The position numbers were made by a program, and so were the translations under genes. Below, piece after piece: positions 44,652 through 53,461 of a stretch of 64,000 nt of DNA (position 1 is the stretch's first letter; each line of letters begins with the position of its first letter). Source of the DNA: an uncultured Collinsella sp. (GTDB taxonomy: Bacteria > Actinomycetota > Coriobacteriia > Coriobacteriales > Coriobacteriaceae). The stretch lies in contig CATZRJ010000003.1 of NCBI GenBank assembly GCA_958423535.1, positions 15,075 to 79,074 on the forward strand. Reading direction: 5' to 3'. Under the pieces are notes generated by a model. That model searched no databases and was not told where the DNA came from. It saw only the letters and a list, made by a program, of their open reading frames with translations.

Positions 44652-44846
44652 TTTGGTGGCTCCTTTCGTGATGCCTTGGCGCGGTTGCACCTCATTGCTG
44701 TTGCGCTGCACTATAGCACAGCGAAGTGTGTGCGGGGAAATCTTTTTTTGAAAAGATTTCGGCGGCGTTTCCTGCCGGTCAAAAGGGCAGGCTGAGCGGG
44801 CGGGATGACTCATGCGATCCCGCCCGTCTCTCGGAACGTGAGGGTC

Positions 44847-46646
44847 TTAGGCCTTCTTGCGACGATAGAGCACGAAGCCGCAGACACCGATGATGACGAT
44901 GGCGCCAACGGCCATGGCGGCCATGTTGTTGCCCTCGGACTTCTCCTCGGTCGCCTCTTCCTCAACCTCGGGCTCGACAACGTCCTCATCGGAGAGGGCC
45001 TCGTCGACGTAGGTGATGGACTCGACCAGGCAGTCGTTGTCGGCATCGTAGTCACTCGGGACGAACTCCTCGGAGAAGTCGCCCTCCTTGAGGTAGTCGC
45101 GCATCTCCTCGAGCATGGCCTTGCACTTGACGTAGGTGTTCTTGGTCGCTGCCTTGCCGGCCTTGTTGGCCAGGGCGGTGCGGGCCTCGGTGTCCTTGGC
45201 GGCCTGCATGGCCTCGTCGACGGTCAGGTTCTGCTCAATGAGCTCCTTCTGCAGGGCGTCGAGATAGGCGCGGACGCCGGTGGCGCAGCTGTCGCGGTTC
45301 TCATAGGCAAGCGTGTTGATGTCCATGAGAACGTAGTTGATGGAGTTCTTGGGCTCCTCGTTGTTCACGACGTCTTCCTCTTCACAGTGATCAAAGGAGA
45401 CATCCTGATCGCTGAAGTAGGGGCTGACCTCGGTGAGCAGTGCGGAATAGAGGGGGATAGCGACGGAGAACTCGGCGTTGGAGAGCATCTCCCATTGGAT
45501 GGTCGCGATCTCGGGGTCCATGCCGTGACGGATCTGGAAGGTGTGGATCTCGGTGTTGCGGTTGGAGCCGATGGCATAGGCGCCGTCGGTGTTGGCGTTG
45601 AGGCCGGCGACATTCTCGCCGCGAGCGGCGAAGGAACGAATCATCTCAAAGGTGTTCCAGTCGGACTTGCCGGGCGTAAAGAACAGCGGCTGCATCTCGT
45701 GGACCAGGGCGCCGGTCGTCGCACGAGCGTCTTCGCGCTCGTCCTTGACGATCTCGTAGTCGGTGCCCTCTGCAAGCGGAGCCATGAAGTAATCGCGGCC
45801 CTGGACATAGCGCGACCACTGGTGCATACCGGCCTCGCTAATCTCCTCGCCGTAGGTCTTGGCGACGTCGAACTTGCCGTCGGTGTACTCGGCAAAGCCC
45901 TTCTCCTTAGGCATGGACTCGATGCCCTCGGAGTGGAGGCAGTTCTCGGTGTCGTCGAGGTCGACGTCATAGGTGAGGTTGCCGATGTTGGGGTTGAGCG
46001 AGGCGATATCGTCGGTGAGCCTCATGGCAATCCACTGATGGCCGGAAAGCGCTGCAAACAGCCAGGTCTCGTTGTTGTCGGCGATGATGATCTGGTCGTT
46101 GGAGCAGACGCCCTGCTCGTCAATCAGGTTGCCGAGGAGCTCGACACCTTCGCGGGCCGTGGCACTCTCGCCCAGAATGACGCTGGCGTAGTTGTACTCG
46201 CCGATGCCGGTCTCCTCGGTGACGGGGTCGGCTTCCTCTGCCTTCTCGTTATAGGAGGTGCTCAGCGTGGCAGAGCAGGAGACGCCCTTCTCGTTGATGC
46301 CGGCCTCGGAATATGCGTCGTAGCGATCTTCCCACTGAGAGGGGTTGTCGCGAACGAAGGTGTAGCGGTAGGTTGCGCCCTTGGACTTGTACTCAAAGCC
46401 GGACTCGATCGAGGTGTACTTGCTGCCGTCCTTGTGTGCGGGCTCGATGCCAAAGTGCTTGATGTAGCGCGGGCCGAAGTCCTCGGAGCGGCCGTAGTAC
46501 GTGTTGCCGTCTGCCGTGAGCTGGCTGCCCATGTAGATCTGGGTGCAAGCGAGCGCCGAAGTCGGCATGGCCATAATGGCCGCTGCTCCAAATGCAAGGC
46601 CGCAGCCGAGCTTCTTGAGCGTGTTGACAGGATGAGTAAACCTCAT
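44847..46646 (-). CDS. Surface-anchored C69-family dipeptidase
   Basis: A 599-residue exported peptidase of family C69. Signal peptide GCGLAFGAAAIMAMPTSALA ends just before CTQIYMGSQLTADG, so cleavage would expose Cys as N-terminal nucleophile, as in Lactobacillus PepDA. NTYYGRSEDFGPR, NEKGVSCSATLS and ADNNETWLFAAL are family blocks. An acidic Glu/Asp stalk and a C-terminal helix AAMAVGAIVIIGVCGFVLY with RRKKA anchor it at the membrane outside. GGGAGGG precedes ATG 46646. It likely releases amino acids from dipeptides at the surface. Confidence 0.88.
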   Translation of the reverse strand: MRFTHPVNTLKKLGCGLAFGAAAIMAMPTSALACTQIYMGSQLTADGNTYYGRSEDFGPRYIKHFGIEPAHKDGSKYTSIESGFEYKSKGATYRYTFVRDNPSQWEDRYDAYSEAGINEKGVSCSATLSTSYNEKAEEADPVTEETGIGEYNYASVILGESATAREGVELLGNLIDEQGVCSNDQIIIADNNETWLFAALSGHQWIAMRLTDDIASLNPNIGNLTYDVDLDDTENCLHSEGIESMPKEKGFAEYTDGKFDVAKTYGEEISEAGMHQWSRYVQGRDYFMAPLAEGTDYEIVKDEREDARATTGALVHEMQPLFFTPGKSDWNTFEMIRSFAARGENVAGLNANTDGAYAIGSNRNTEIHTFQIRHGMDPEIATIQWEMLSNAEFSVAIPLYSALLTEVSPYFSDQDVSFDHCEEEDVVNNEEPKNSINYVLMDINTLAYENRDSCATGVRAYLDALQKELIEQNLTVDEAMQAAKDTEARTALANKAGKAATKNTYVKCKAMLEEMRDYLKEGDFSEEFVPSDYDADNDCLVESITYVDEALSDEDVVEPEVEEEATEEKSEGNNMAAMAVGAIVIIGVCGFVLYRRKKA

Positions 46647-46954
46647 GATCCCTCCCAACTGTTGAGACTCCACAAAACTGTGTGGAATCTCAGCTAATAA
46701 ATACATCTATTAGCCTATAGGAAGTGTAAAGAGTATTCATCTATTTCGATGAAATACTCGATGAGCGTCCTAAAATATGCGATGAACGGATAATAATACT
46801 CATTATCTAGCTTTATTTAAATAAAGGCTCCCTGCAATTACTGTATCTGAATAAAGTGCCTTGCACGGGGCACAAAGAAAAATCCCCCGCTGTCTGGCAA
46901 ATGCATAAACAACGGGGGAAATGATAATTGGATGAATATCATACCAATGTGGAA
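46647..46954. other. AT-rich intergenic region upstream of the C69 gene
   Basis: No gene. Markedly AT-rich between 46680 and 46860. GAGTATTCATC with GATGAAATACTC (46710-46740 area) and GATAATAATACTCATTATC are inverted repeats that could bind a regulator of the C69 gene. A terminator for the minus-strand operon lies at 46884-46918. Confidence 0.5.
46884..46918 (-). terminator. Terminator of the lipid-kinase operon
   Basis: On the minus strand CCCCCGTTGT pairs with ACAGCGGGGG and TTTTTCTTT follows. Confidence 0.75.
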
Positions 46955-47047
46955 TTACTTCTTCCGGCGGTGGATCACGTTGATCGCATAGCCGATGAGC
47001 ATGGCCAGAACAATGACGATAAAGCCGGGCAGGGGAGTGTCGTTCAT
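46955..47047 (-). CDS. 30-residue single-helix membrane peptide
   Basis: A 30-codon gene with a strong ribosome site (TAGGAGG, seven bases from ATG 47047). The product is MNDTPLPGF, a helix IVIVLAMLIGYAI, then NVIHRRKK and stop: a small inner-membrane peptide with a basic cytosolic tail. It begins 10 bases after the lipid kinase stop and ends before a terminator, so it is part of that operon. Function unknown. Confidence 0.75.
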   Translation of the reverse strand: MNDTPLPGFIVIVLAMLIGYAINVIHRRKK

Positions 47048-47056
47048 GGGGTCCTC

Positions 47057-47974
47057 CTATTTTCCGAGTGGGGAGAATTCGTCGACGATGAGGTCGAGAC
47101 ATTGCGGCAGCGCGCGAGCGCCAAAGACGCCGGAGTTGCTGGAGATGATCTCTCCATCGAACTGCATGCCCAGCGATGGCGTGCAGGTGATCTTGGCTTC
47201 CTTGGTCTGGATGATCTTAAACTGCGGACGGCCGAGCACTTTGCCAGCGGGGTCGAGCGCGGCGGTAATTACCGTGGGGAGCAACTGCATCGTGCGCACG
47301 GGCTCAATAACGACGATGTCGACCATGCCGTCGTCCATGCGGCAGTTGGGGAACAGGTTGATGTTGTTTTGGATGACCGAGGTATTGCCTGCCATGCAGC
47401 AGATGCCGTCGAGCTCCTCGACAATGCCGTCGTGCTCAATGGTAAAGTGCGCCACCGTGGGGTTGGGCGTGGCGAGCGCGGAGAGGAAGTAGACGATCTC
47501 GCCAATGTCGTTTTTGGTGGGAGCGGCCTTCATCATGATCTCGGCGTCGAAGCCCGAGCCGGCGATGATGATAAAGCCGTGGCGCTTCTCGTTGCCGTTC
47601 TCGTCGAGCCAAAAGAGCTCACCCATGTCCACTTTGACCGTGCGGCCGTCGCGGCAAGCCTTGGCGAGTGCCGCCGCCTCGGGGGCATTGCCGATGTTGT
47701 TAAAGAACAGGCAGGCCGTGCCGGAGGGGAAGACAAGCGTGGGGACACCGCACCCGCGCATCTGGTCGAGCACGTTGGAGACGGTGCCGTCGCCGCCCGA
47801 AACGACCACGCGATCGAACTCGCGCACGTCTGCCACGGCGTCCTCGGGTTCCATGCCATCGCCGATAAAACGCATCACGACCTCGTCGCCGCCCTGCGCG
47901 AGGGCGTGCGCGAACGCGTAGATTTCATCTGAGCTGGGGCCCGATGCCGGGTTGTGGATGATAAGGCAGCGCAT
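47057..47974 (-). CDS. Diacylglycerol/lipid kinase, DagK/YegS family
   Basis: A 305-residue lipid kinase. IIHNPASG at the start, VVVSGGDGTVSNVLDQM (about 57-73) for ATP binding, FPSGTACLFFNNIG and FNNIG-type blocks, and MQFDGEII near the C-terminus. Such soluble enzymes phosphorylate diacylglycerol or related lipids at the membrane face, returning it to phospholipid synthesis. The following 30-residue membrane peptide may be a partner. ATG 47974. Confidence 0.87.
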   Translation of the reverse strand: MRCLIIHNPASGPSSDEIYAFAHALAQGGDEVVMRFIGDGMEPEDAVADVREFDRVVVSGGDGTVSNVLDQMRGCGVPTLVFPSGTACLFFNNIGNAPEAAALAKACRDGRTVKVDMGELFWLDENGNEKRHGFIIIAGSGFDAEIMMKAAPTKNDIGEIVYFLSALATPNPTVAHFTIEHDGIVEELDGICCMAGNTSVIQNNINLFPNCRMDDGMVDIVVIEPVRTMQLLPTVITAALDPAGKVLGRPQFKIIQTKEAKITCTPSLGMQFDGEIISSNSGVFGARALPQCLDLIVDEFSPLGK

Positions 47975-48072
47975 ACTTACGTTCCCGTTCTGTGACTAAC
48001 CGAGTATAGTTGTAGAGCAATGCCGATATCCTACCCGTGTTTTTCGGGCCTAACCTTATTCGATGGGTTGAT

Positions 48073-49206
48073 ATGTACATTTCCACACATCAGGCTCTGG
48101 TCGACTTTTGCCAGCGCGCCCGCGAGTTCGACGCGATCGCCGTCGATACCGAGTTTTTGCGCGAGCGCACGTTTCATCCGCGCCTGTGCCTGGTCCAGAT
48201 TGCCACCCCCGCCGAGAGTGTCGCTGTCGATCCGCTGGTGATCGACGACCTGTCGCCGCTTGCCGAGCTTATGGCCGACGAGGGCGTGGTCAAGGTATTC
48301 CATGCTTGCTCACAGGACATGGAAGTTATGCTCCATACCGTGGGCGCACTGCCGCGACCGATTTTTGACACGCAGGTTGCCGCAGCCTTTTTGGGCGAGC
48401 GCCAGCAGATTTCGTATGGTGCGCTCGTTCAGACGTTCTGCGGCGTATCACTGCCCAAGACCGAGTCGCTGACCGATTGGTCGCGCCGCCCGCTGAGCGA
48501 TAAGCAGATCGAGTACGCGATCGATGACGTCAAGTACTTAATCGTCGCCTATACCGAGATGATGAGCCGCCTGCGTGAGCTGGGCCGCGTGGACTGGGTG
48601 CTCGACGAGTTGCGTCCTTTGGCCGACGAGTCGCACTACCGCGCCGACCGCCATGAGGCATTCCGCAAGGTCAAACGCATCAACTCGTGTAGCCGCCATC
48701 AGCTGGGCATTGCGCGCGAGCTTGCCGCTTGGCGCGAGGACCGCGCCGAGCGTCGCAACATCCCGCGCAAGTGGGTCATGTCCGACGATACGCTGCTGGC
48801 CCTGGTTAAGCGCAATCCCGTGCGTGTCGAGGAGTTCCGTAGCATCCGCGGTACCGACCAGCTGGGGGAGCGCGACGTGGATGGCGCGTTGATGGCCATC
48901 AAGCGCGGCGCAAGCTGTCCGCACGATCGCCTGCCGCTCATGGTGCGCGGGCATCGCCAGATTTCGCCGGAGCTTGAGAGCGTGACGGATCTCATGTACG
49001 CGCTCATCCGCCTGGTTGCCGAGCGCTCGGGCGTGGCGACCTCGGTCATTGCCTCGCGCGATGACCTGGCCGACTACATTGAGCATCCTGAGCAAAGCCG
49101 TTTGCGCGAAGGTTGGCGTTTTGAGCTTGTGGGCTCGCGCCTGGACGATTTGCTCTCGGGCAATATGGGACTCACCGTGAAGGACGGCAAAATCGAGCTC
49201 CTGTAG
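48073..49206 (+). CDS. rnd: Ribonuclease D
   Basis: A 377-residue 3'-5' exoribonuclease. DEDD motifs: AIAVDTEFLRERTF (Exo I), VFHACSQDMEVM (Exo II) and YAIDDVKYL (Exo III with Tyr). An HRDC domain (about 205-285) contains LGIARELAAWREDRAERRNIPRKWVMSDDTLLAL (quoted in part), and a second HRDC-like region follows. Matures tRNA 3' ends. The start ATG 48073 gives MYISTHQALVDF; ribosome site weak. Length is normal. Confidence 0.9.
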   Translation: MYISTHQALVDFCQRAREFDAIAVDTEFLRERTFHPRLCLVQIATPAESVAVDPLVIDDLSPLAELMADEGVVKVFHACSQDMEVMLHTVGALPRPIFDTQVAAAFLGERQQISYGALVQTFCGVSLPKTESLTDWSRRPLSDKQIEYAIDDVKYLIVAYTEMMSRLRELGRVDWVLDELRPLADESHYRADRHEAFRKVKRINSCSRHQLGIARELAAWREDRAERRNIPRKWVMSDDTLLALVKRNPVRVEEFRSIRGTDQLGERDVDGALMAIKRGASCPHDRLPLMVRGHRQISPELESVTDLMYALIRLVAERSGVATSVIASRDDLADYIEHPEQSRLREGWRFELVGSRLDDLLSGNMGLTVKDGKIELL

Positions 49207-49444
49207 GTATATAGTTACGCGGTTTTACCAAACCGCCTAACAGCTCGACGCTGCAAACGGCCGAGAGCGGCAATCTGACGTTCAATCGTCGCTCGCGTAC
49301 CAAAGTACGCGTCGCTTCTCTTTCACGTCACCTTGCTCGCTTTCGACCGTTTTCGCTGACGGTGCCAAAACATCGATGCTGATTTGCTTGCCAGCTGAGT
49401 GGGTAGAATGCCTCCAACGTGTAACTCGATTCGGAGGAATTCGC
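49207..49444. repeat. Palindrome-rich intergenic region before the YugP gene
   Basis: GCGGTTT-TACC-AAACCGC (49219-49236) is a terminator-like hairpin without T run. Then GCGTACCAAAGTACGC (about 49297-49312) with CGTCGCT on both sides, typical of dispersed intergenic palindromes. No gene is supported. Confidence 0.5.
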
Positions 49445-50149
49445 ATGCCCTATTACTATGGTTACGGCTTTGGCATCGACCCGCTGTACCTGCTGGTTGT
49501 TCTTGTTTGTACAGTGCTTGGCCTTGCTGCGCAGAGCTATATCAACTCGACGTACAAGACCTGGTCCAAGGTTCGCTCGGACGGCGACACGGGTACCACG
49601 GTCGCTCGCCGCATGCTCGACGCCAACGGTTGCAACGCCGTGGGTATCAAGGGTGTCGCCGGTGAGCTCACCGACCATTACAACCCGCAGGATAACAACC
49701 TGTATCTCTCGGATGCCAACCGTTCGGGCGGATCGGTCGCAAGCGTTGCCGTGGCCTGCCACGAGGCGGGTCATGCCGCCCAGCGTCAGAGCGGTTACGC
49801 CATGATGAAGGTTCGCACCGCCCTGGTCCCGGTCGTCAACTTTACCCAGAACACCTGGACCATCGTGTTGCTCTTGGGCCTGTTCATGAACATTGCCGGG
49901 CTCACGACCCTCGCGTTGATCTTCTTTTCGTTTAGCGTGCTGTTCCAGTTGGTTACGCTGCCGGTCGAGATTGATGCCAGCCGACGTGCTGTGGCGTACA
50001 TCGAGCAGTCGGGCATGAGCTCCAAGCAGGTCAACGGTGCCAAGAAGGTGCTGACGGCAGCCGCGCTCACCTACGTGGCGGCGGCGCTCACCTCGATTAT
50101 TCAGCTGCTCTACCTGATGGCCCGCTACAACAGAAACTCCAACCGATAA
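49445..50149 (+). CDS. Zinc metallopeptidase, YugP family
   Basis: A 234-residue membrane protein with the metalloprotease motif ACHEAGHAAQ (about 101-110). Helices at about 8-26 (IDPLYLLVVLVCTVLGLAA), 132-160 (WTIVLLLGLFMNIAGLTTLAL region) and 200-225. The GDTGTTVARRMLDANG block and NLYLSDANRSGGSVASVAVA surround the zinc site. GGAGG precedes ATG 49445. Members are thought to act in membrane protein quality control; substrate unknown. Confidence 0.87.
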   Translation: MPYYYGYGFGIDPLYLLVVLVCTVLGLAAQSYINSTYKTWSKVRSDGDTGTTVARRMLDANGCNAVGIKGVAGELTDHYNPQDNNLYLSDANRSGGSVASVAVACHEAGHAAQRQSGYAMMKVRTALVPVVNFTQNTWTIVLLLGLFMNIAGLTTLALIFFSFSVLFQLVTLPVEIDASRRAVAYIEQSGMSSKQVNGAKKVLTAAALTYVAAALTSIIQLLYLMARYNRNSNR

Positions 50150-50264
50150 CAAATTGGCTTGACAGGCGCCGTGGGGATTTGTGTCCCTGCGGCGCTGTAC
50201 TATGTGTTGGACTTGAATTTGCGCAGGGTCGAAGCCCTTGTGCTCGATAACGAAAGGAGGCTGC

Positions 50265-51716
50265 GTGGCAGGCTGGAATCTAACCGGCAATGCCGTTTCC
50301 GCCGAGTTCGACGGTTCGGACGATCAGGAGCGCAAGGAGCTCAGCGTGAGCCAGGCAGTGGAGATCGCCGCCGGTGCGCTCGATGCCATTCCGCAGCTGA
50401 GCGTTCTGGGCGAGGTCACGGGTTTTCGTGGTCCCAATGCCCGAAGCGGTCACTGCTACTTCCAGATCAAGGACGACTCGGCCGCCGTCGACTGCATTAT
50501 CTGGAAGGGCGCCTATCTCAAGCGCACCTTCGATCTGCGCGATGGCATGCAGGTGAGCTTTAAGGGCAGCTTCAATCTCTATAAGCCCACGGGTCGCATG
50601 AGCTTTGTTGCCCGCTCATTTTCGTTGGCGGGGGAGGGTCTGCTGCGTCAACAAGTGGCGCAACTGGCCGAAAAGCTACGCCGCGAGGGCCTGATGGACG
50701 AAGCGCGCAAGCGCCGCATCCCGGTGTTCTGCTCCCGTGTGGCGGTCGTCACCTCGCTTTCGGGTGCCGTAATCGACGACGTCAAGCGCACGTTGCGTCG
50801 TCGCAACCCGCTCGTCGAGCTCGTCTGCGTGGGCGCCAAGGTTCAAGGCGAGGGTGCGCCGGCCGAGCTCATCGAGGGCTTGCGCCGCGGCGCTTCCATT
50901 ACGCCGGCGCCCGACTGTATTTTGCTGGTGCGCGGCGGCGGCTCCTTTGAGGACCTCATGACCTTTAATGACGAGGAGCTTGCCCGCGCAGTGGCGGCTT
51001 GTCCTGTGCCCGTGGTGACCGGTATTGGCCATGAGCCCGATACCTCGATTTGCGACATGGTGAGCGACCGTCGCGCCTCCACGCCCACGGCGGCGGCCGA
51101 ATCGGTGGCGCCGGCTATGACGGAGTTGGCCGATGTGCTCGAGGCACGCCATCAGCGTCTTGGCGCCGCGATGGCATCGATGATCGGGTCGGATCAGGTC
51201 GACCTGGAGATGCTCGATCAGCGTGGTCGCCGCGCTTGGAATACCTATACGGCCCGTCTGGGCGATGCACTCGATGCCGCCGCCTGCCGCCCGTGCCTCA
51301 ACGACCCCACATTTATGGTCGAGCGTCGCGAATCGGAGCTTGCGCTGACTGCCGATCGCCTGTCGGGCGCCATAGTACGCTCGGTCGGGACATTCCGCTC
51401 CAACTTTGAGCGCCTGCCCGAGCGTCTGGTTGCAAGCACCTCGGGGCTCGATGGCAAGCGCCATGCGCTCACGCTTGCGAGTTCCCGTCTGGAGCATCAG
51501 GGGCGCACGATGCTCAGCAAACCCGCGTCCGACCTGGGCCGTGCGGCAGCCTCACTCGATGCCCTGTCGCCGCTCAAGGTGCTTGCCCGTGGCTATTCCA
51601 TCGCGTACAGCGATGATGGGGTGGCTACGAGCGCCAAGACCTTTAAGCCCGGCGACGCCATACGCGTGCGCATGGCAGACGGCAACGTGGCGGCAACGGT
51701 CGATACGGTCGAGTAG
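50265..51716 (+). CDS. xseA: Exodeoxyribonuclease VII large subunit
   Basis: A 483-residue XseA. The N-terminal OB domain (about 25-120) includes SVLGEVTGFRGPNARSGHCYF; the catalytic region includes VAVVTSLSGAVIDDVKRTL, LLVRGGGSFEDLMTFNDE and GIGHEPDTSICDMVSDRRASTPTAAAE (each quoted in part). The C-terminal half is the coiled coil that binds XseB. Start is GTG 50265 with AAAGGAGG five bases upstream; the next upstream ATG is unlikely. Degrades single-stranded DNA to oligonucleotides. Confidence 0.92.
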   Translation: MAGWNLTGNAVSAEFDGSDDQERKELSVSQAVEIAAGALDAIPQLSVLGEVTGFRGPNARSGHCYFQIKDDSAAVDCIIWKGAYLKRTFDLRDGMQVSFKGSFNLYKPTGRMSFVARSFSLAGEGLLRQQVAQLAEKLRREGLMDEARKRRIPVFCSRVAVVTSLSGAVIDDVKRTLRRRNPLVELVCVGAKVQGEGAPAELIEGLRRGASITPAPDCILLVRGGGSFEDLMTFNDEELARAVAACPVPVVTGIGHEPDTSICDMVSDRRASTPTAAAESVAPAMTELADVLEARHQRLGAAMASMIGSDQVDLEMLDQRGRRAWNTYTARLGDALDAAACRPCLNDPTFMVERRESELALTADRLSGAIVRSVGTFRSNFERLPERLVASTSGLDGKRHALTLASSRLEHQGRTMLSKPASDLGRAAASLDALSPLKVLARGYSIAYSDDGVATSAKTFKPGDAIRVRMADGNVAATVDTVE

Positions 51717-51758
51717 ACCGCGTTTCACAGCGATAAACCTTTAGGAAAGGAAACAGAT

Positions 51759-52025
51759 ATGGCAGAGAAGACCCCGGTCGAGCAGCTTACGTACAAGCAG
51801 GCCTCGCAGGAGTTGGAACTCATCATCCGCAGCTTGGAGTCGGGCGATATGGAGCTCGAGGAGTCGCTCGAGAGCTATACCCGCGGCGTCGAGCTCCTCA
51901 AGAGCCTGCGCACCCGCCTGTCCGATGCCGAGCAGAAGGTCTCGGTGCTCCTTAAGGACGTCGACGGCAACGACGTGCTCGCCGACGGCGAAGCCGCCAA
52001 CACCGACGACAACCTCTCGTTCTAA
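51759..52025 (+). CDS. xseB: Exodeoxyribonuclease VII small subunit
   Basis: An 88-residue XseB with the invariant pattern LTYKQASQELELIIRSLESG then DMELEESLESYTRGVELL. Residues after 65 are an acidic tail. Follows xseA by 42 bases with AGGAAAGGAAA upstream; several copies coat each XseA coiled coil. Confidence 0.92.
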   Translation: MAEKTPVEQLTYKQASQELELIIRSLESGDMELEESLESYTRGVELLKSLRTRLSDAEQKVSVLLKDVDGNDVLADGEAANTDDNLSF

Positions 52026-52074
52026 CCATTCCGACCAAATATAATTACCTTGGTCTGTGAGAAAGGAACCAGCC

Positions 52075-52410
52075 ATGTGTGATTGCATCTTCTGCAAAAT
52101 TGCCAACCACGAGATCCCCTCGACCGTCGTCTACGAGGATGATCAGGTCATCGCGTTCGACGACCTCAATCCCCAGGCGCCGGTCCACACGCTCGTGATC
52201 CCCAAGAAGCACTACAGCGACATCGCCGACAACGTGCCCGCCGAGACCATGGGCGCCATGGCTCACGCCATCCAGGAGGTCGCCAAGGTCAAGGGCCTGG
52301 AGGACGGTTTCCGCGTCATCTCCAACAAGGGCGTCAACGCCGGCCAGACCGTCATGCACTTCCACATGCACGTCCTCGGCGGCAAAAACCTGGGCGAGAA
52401 CCTCATCTGA
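52075..52410 (+). CDS. HIT-family nucleotide hydrolase (HinT-like)
   Basis: A 111-residue HIT protein. CIFCKIANHEIPS opens it and VMHFHMHVLGG carries the histidine triad. HinT proteins hydrolyse nucleoside phosphoramidates. ATG 52075 has GAAAGGAA upstream. Separate from xseAB by about 50 bases; may be cotranscribed. Confidence 0.9.
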   Translation: MCDCIFCKIANHEIPSTVVYEDDQVIAFDDLNPQAPVHTLVIPKKHYSDIADNVPAETMGAMAHAIQEVAKVKGLEDGFRVISNKGVNAGQTVMHFHMHVLGGKNLGENLI

Positions 52411-52451
52411 GGACGCGTAGCCCGTCGACTTGGCTGCCTTTGGAGTAATCT

Positions 52452-53342
52452 AAGCAGCTTTCTCAACTCGAATACCTTCAAGCGGTAGCGAACTATGGCG
52501 GTGTGCGCAAAGCATCTCGCGCCGTTCATGTGAGTCCGCAGGCCGTTTCGTCGGCAATCAAAAAGTTGGAATCTGAGTATCAGATTGTTTTGCTCGACCG
52601 ATCGGCGGGGGAGGCCGTTTTGTCTCCGGCAGGCAGAGAATATGCGCGTCGTGCACGCGTGATCCTGGCACAAGTCGACGATCTCAAAAAGTACGCTCAA
52701 TCGAGGAACGACGGCGTCTCGCCCGACGGCCACTTTCGTCTTTACGCCCCCTGCCTTCATGGGCGGGGGCGCCTTTTTGCCGAAAACTGGTATGACTCGT
52801 TTGAACGCTCGCACCCTCAGATTCATCTTGATGTGTGGCATCAGCCAACGGCAACATGCTTTGAATCACTTATACTTGGCATTTCGGATGCGGCCATCTC
52901 ATTTGAGGAACCAAGGGACAGTGTCCTTTCCTCGAAATATTTGGGTGAAAAGGAGCTCAGGGTTCTTTCATGTCCAGCTGGTCATCAATCTGTTGACGCT
53001 ATGACCATTCGCGAGTTACTGGGCGGCAGGCTCGCTGTTCCCATTAATTTGTCACCCTGTCTCAATGCGATTAACCAATGCCCTGAAGCCCAGCTCGTCA
53101 ATTTTCGCTTCCGTGATGTTGAATACGGAAGCAGAGCTCAGACTGAGTTTCTTCAAGCCGGGGGGTTGATATTGAGTTTGTCTGGGTCCTCTCTCGCATC
53201 GGATGGGTCAGAAGTGAGTGAGTGCTCCATTGAAGGTTCGCGTGATGTAACCTTGCCTATCTACTTTTGCTATCGGCAAAATTCCTGGACTGATCGACAC
53301 CAGACGGTTTTTCTGCACCTATTGCGTCATCTTGCTTCGTGA
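52452..53342 (+). pseudogene. LysR-family regulator with a lost start codon (ATG to AAG)
   Basis: The full LysR N-terminus is encoded in frame: QLSQLEYLQAVANYGGVRKA then SRAVHVSPQAVSSAIKKLESE, and the frame stays open to 53342 with a normal substrate-binding domain. At the expected start, after TTTGGAGTAATCT, the codon is AAG (52452-52454) where ATG would fit, and a TAA lies two codons upstream. The first GTG (52503) would delete half of the helix-turn-helix. So the gene is probably inactivated by a point change, or uses an unusual start. It precedes an MFS gene and both are lower in GC than neighbours. Confidence 0.65.
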
Positions 53343-53461
53343 GATTAATTGGCTTCGAGACGTCAAGTGATTATTGACGCCTTGTAACACATAGCTGACA
53401 GCTTTGCTCCCATGCTTTTCCAAGATTCCGATTGAGATTGCTGACTCTTGGAGGGCGGAGT

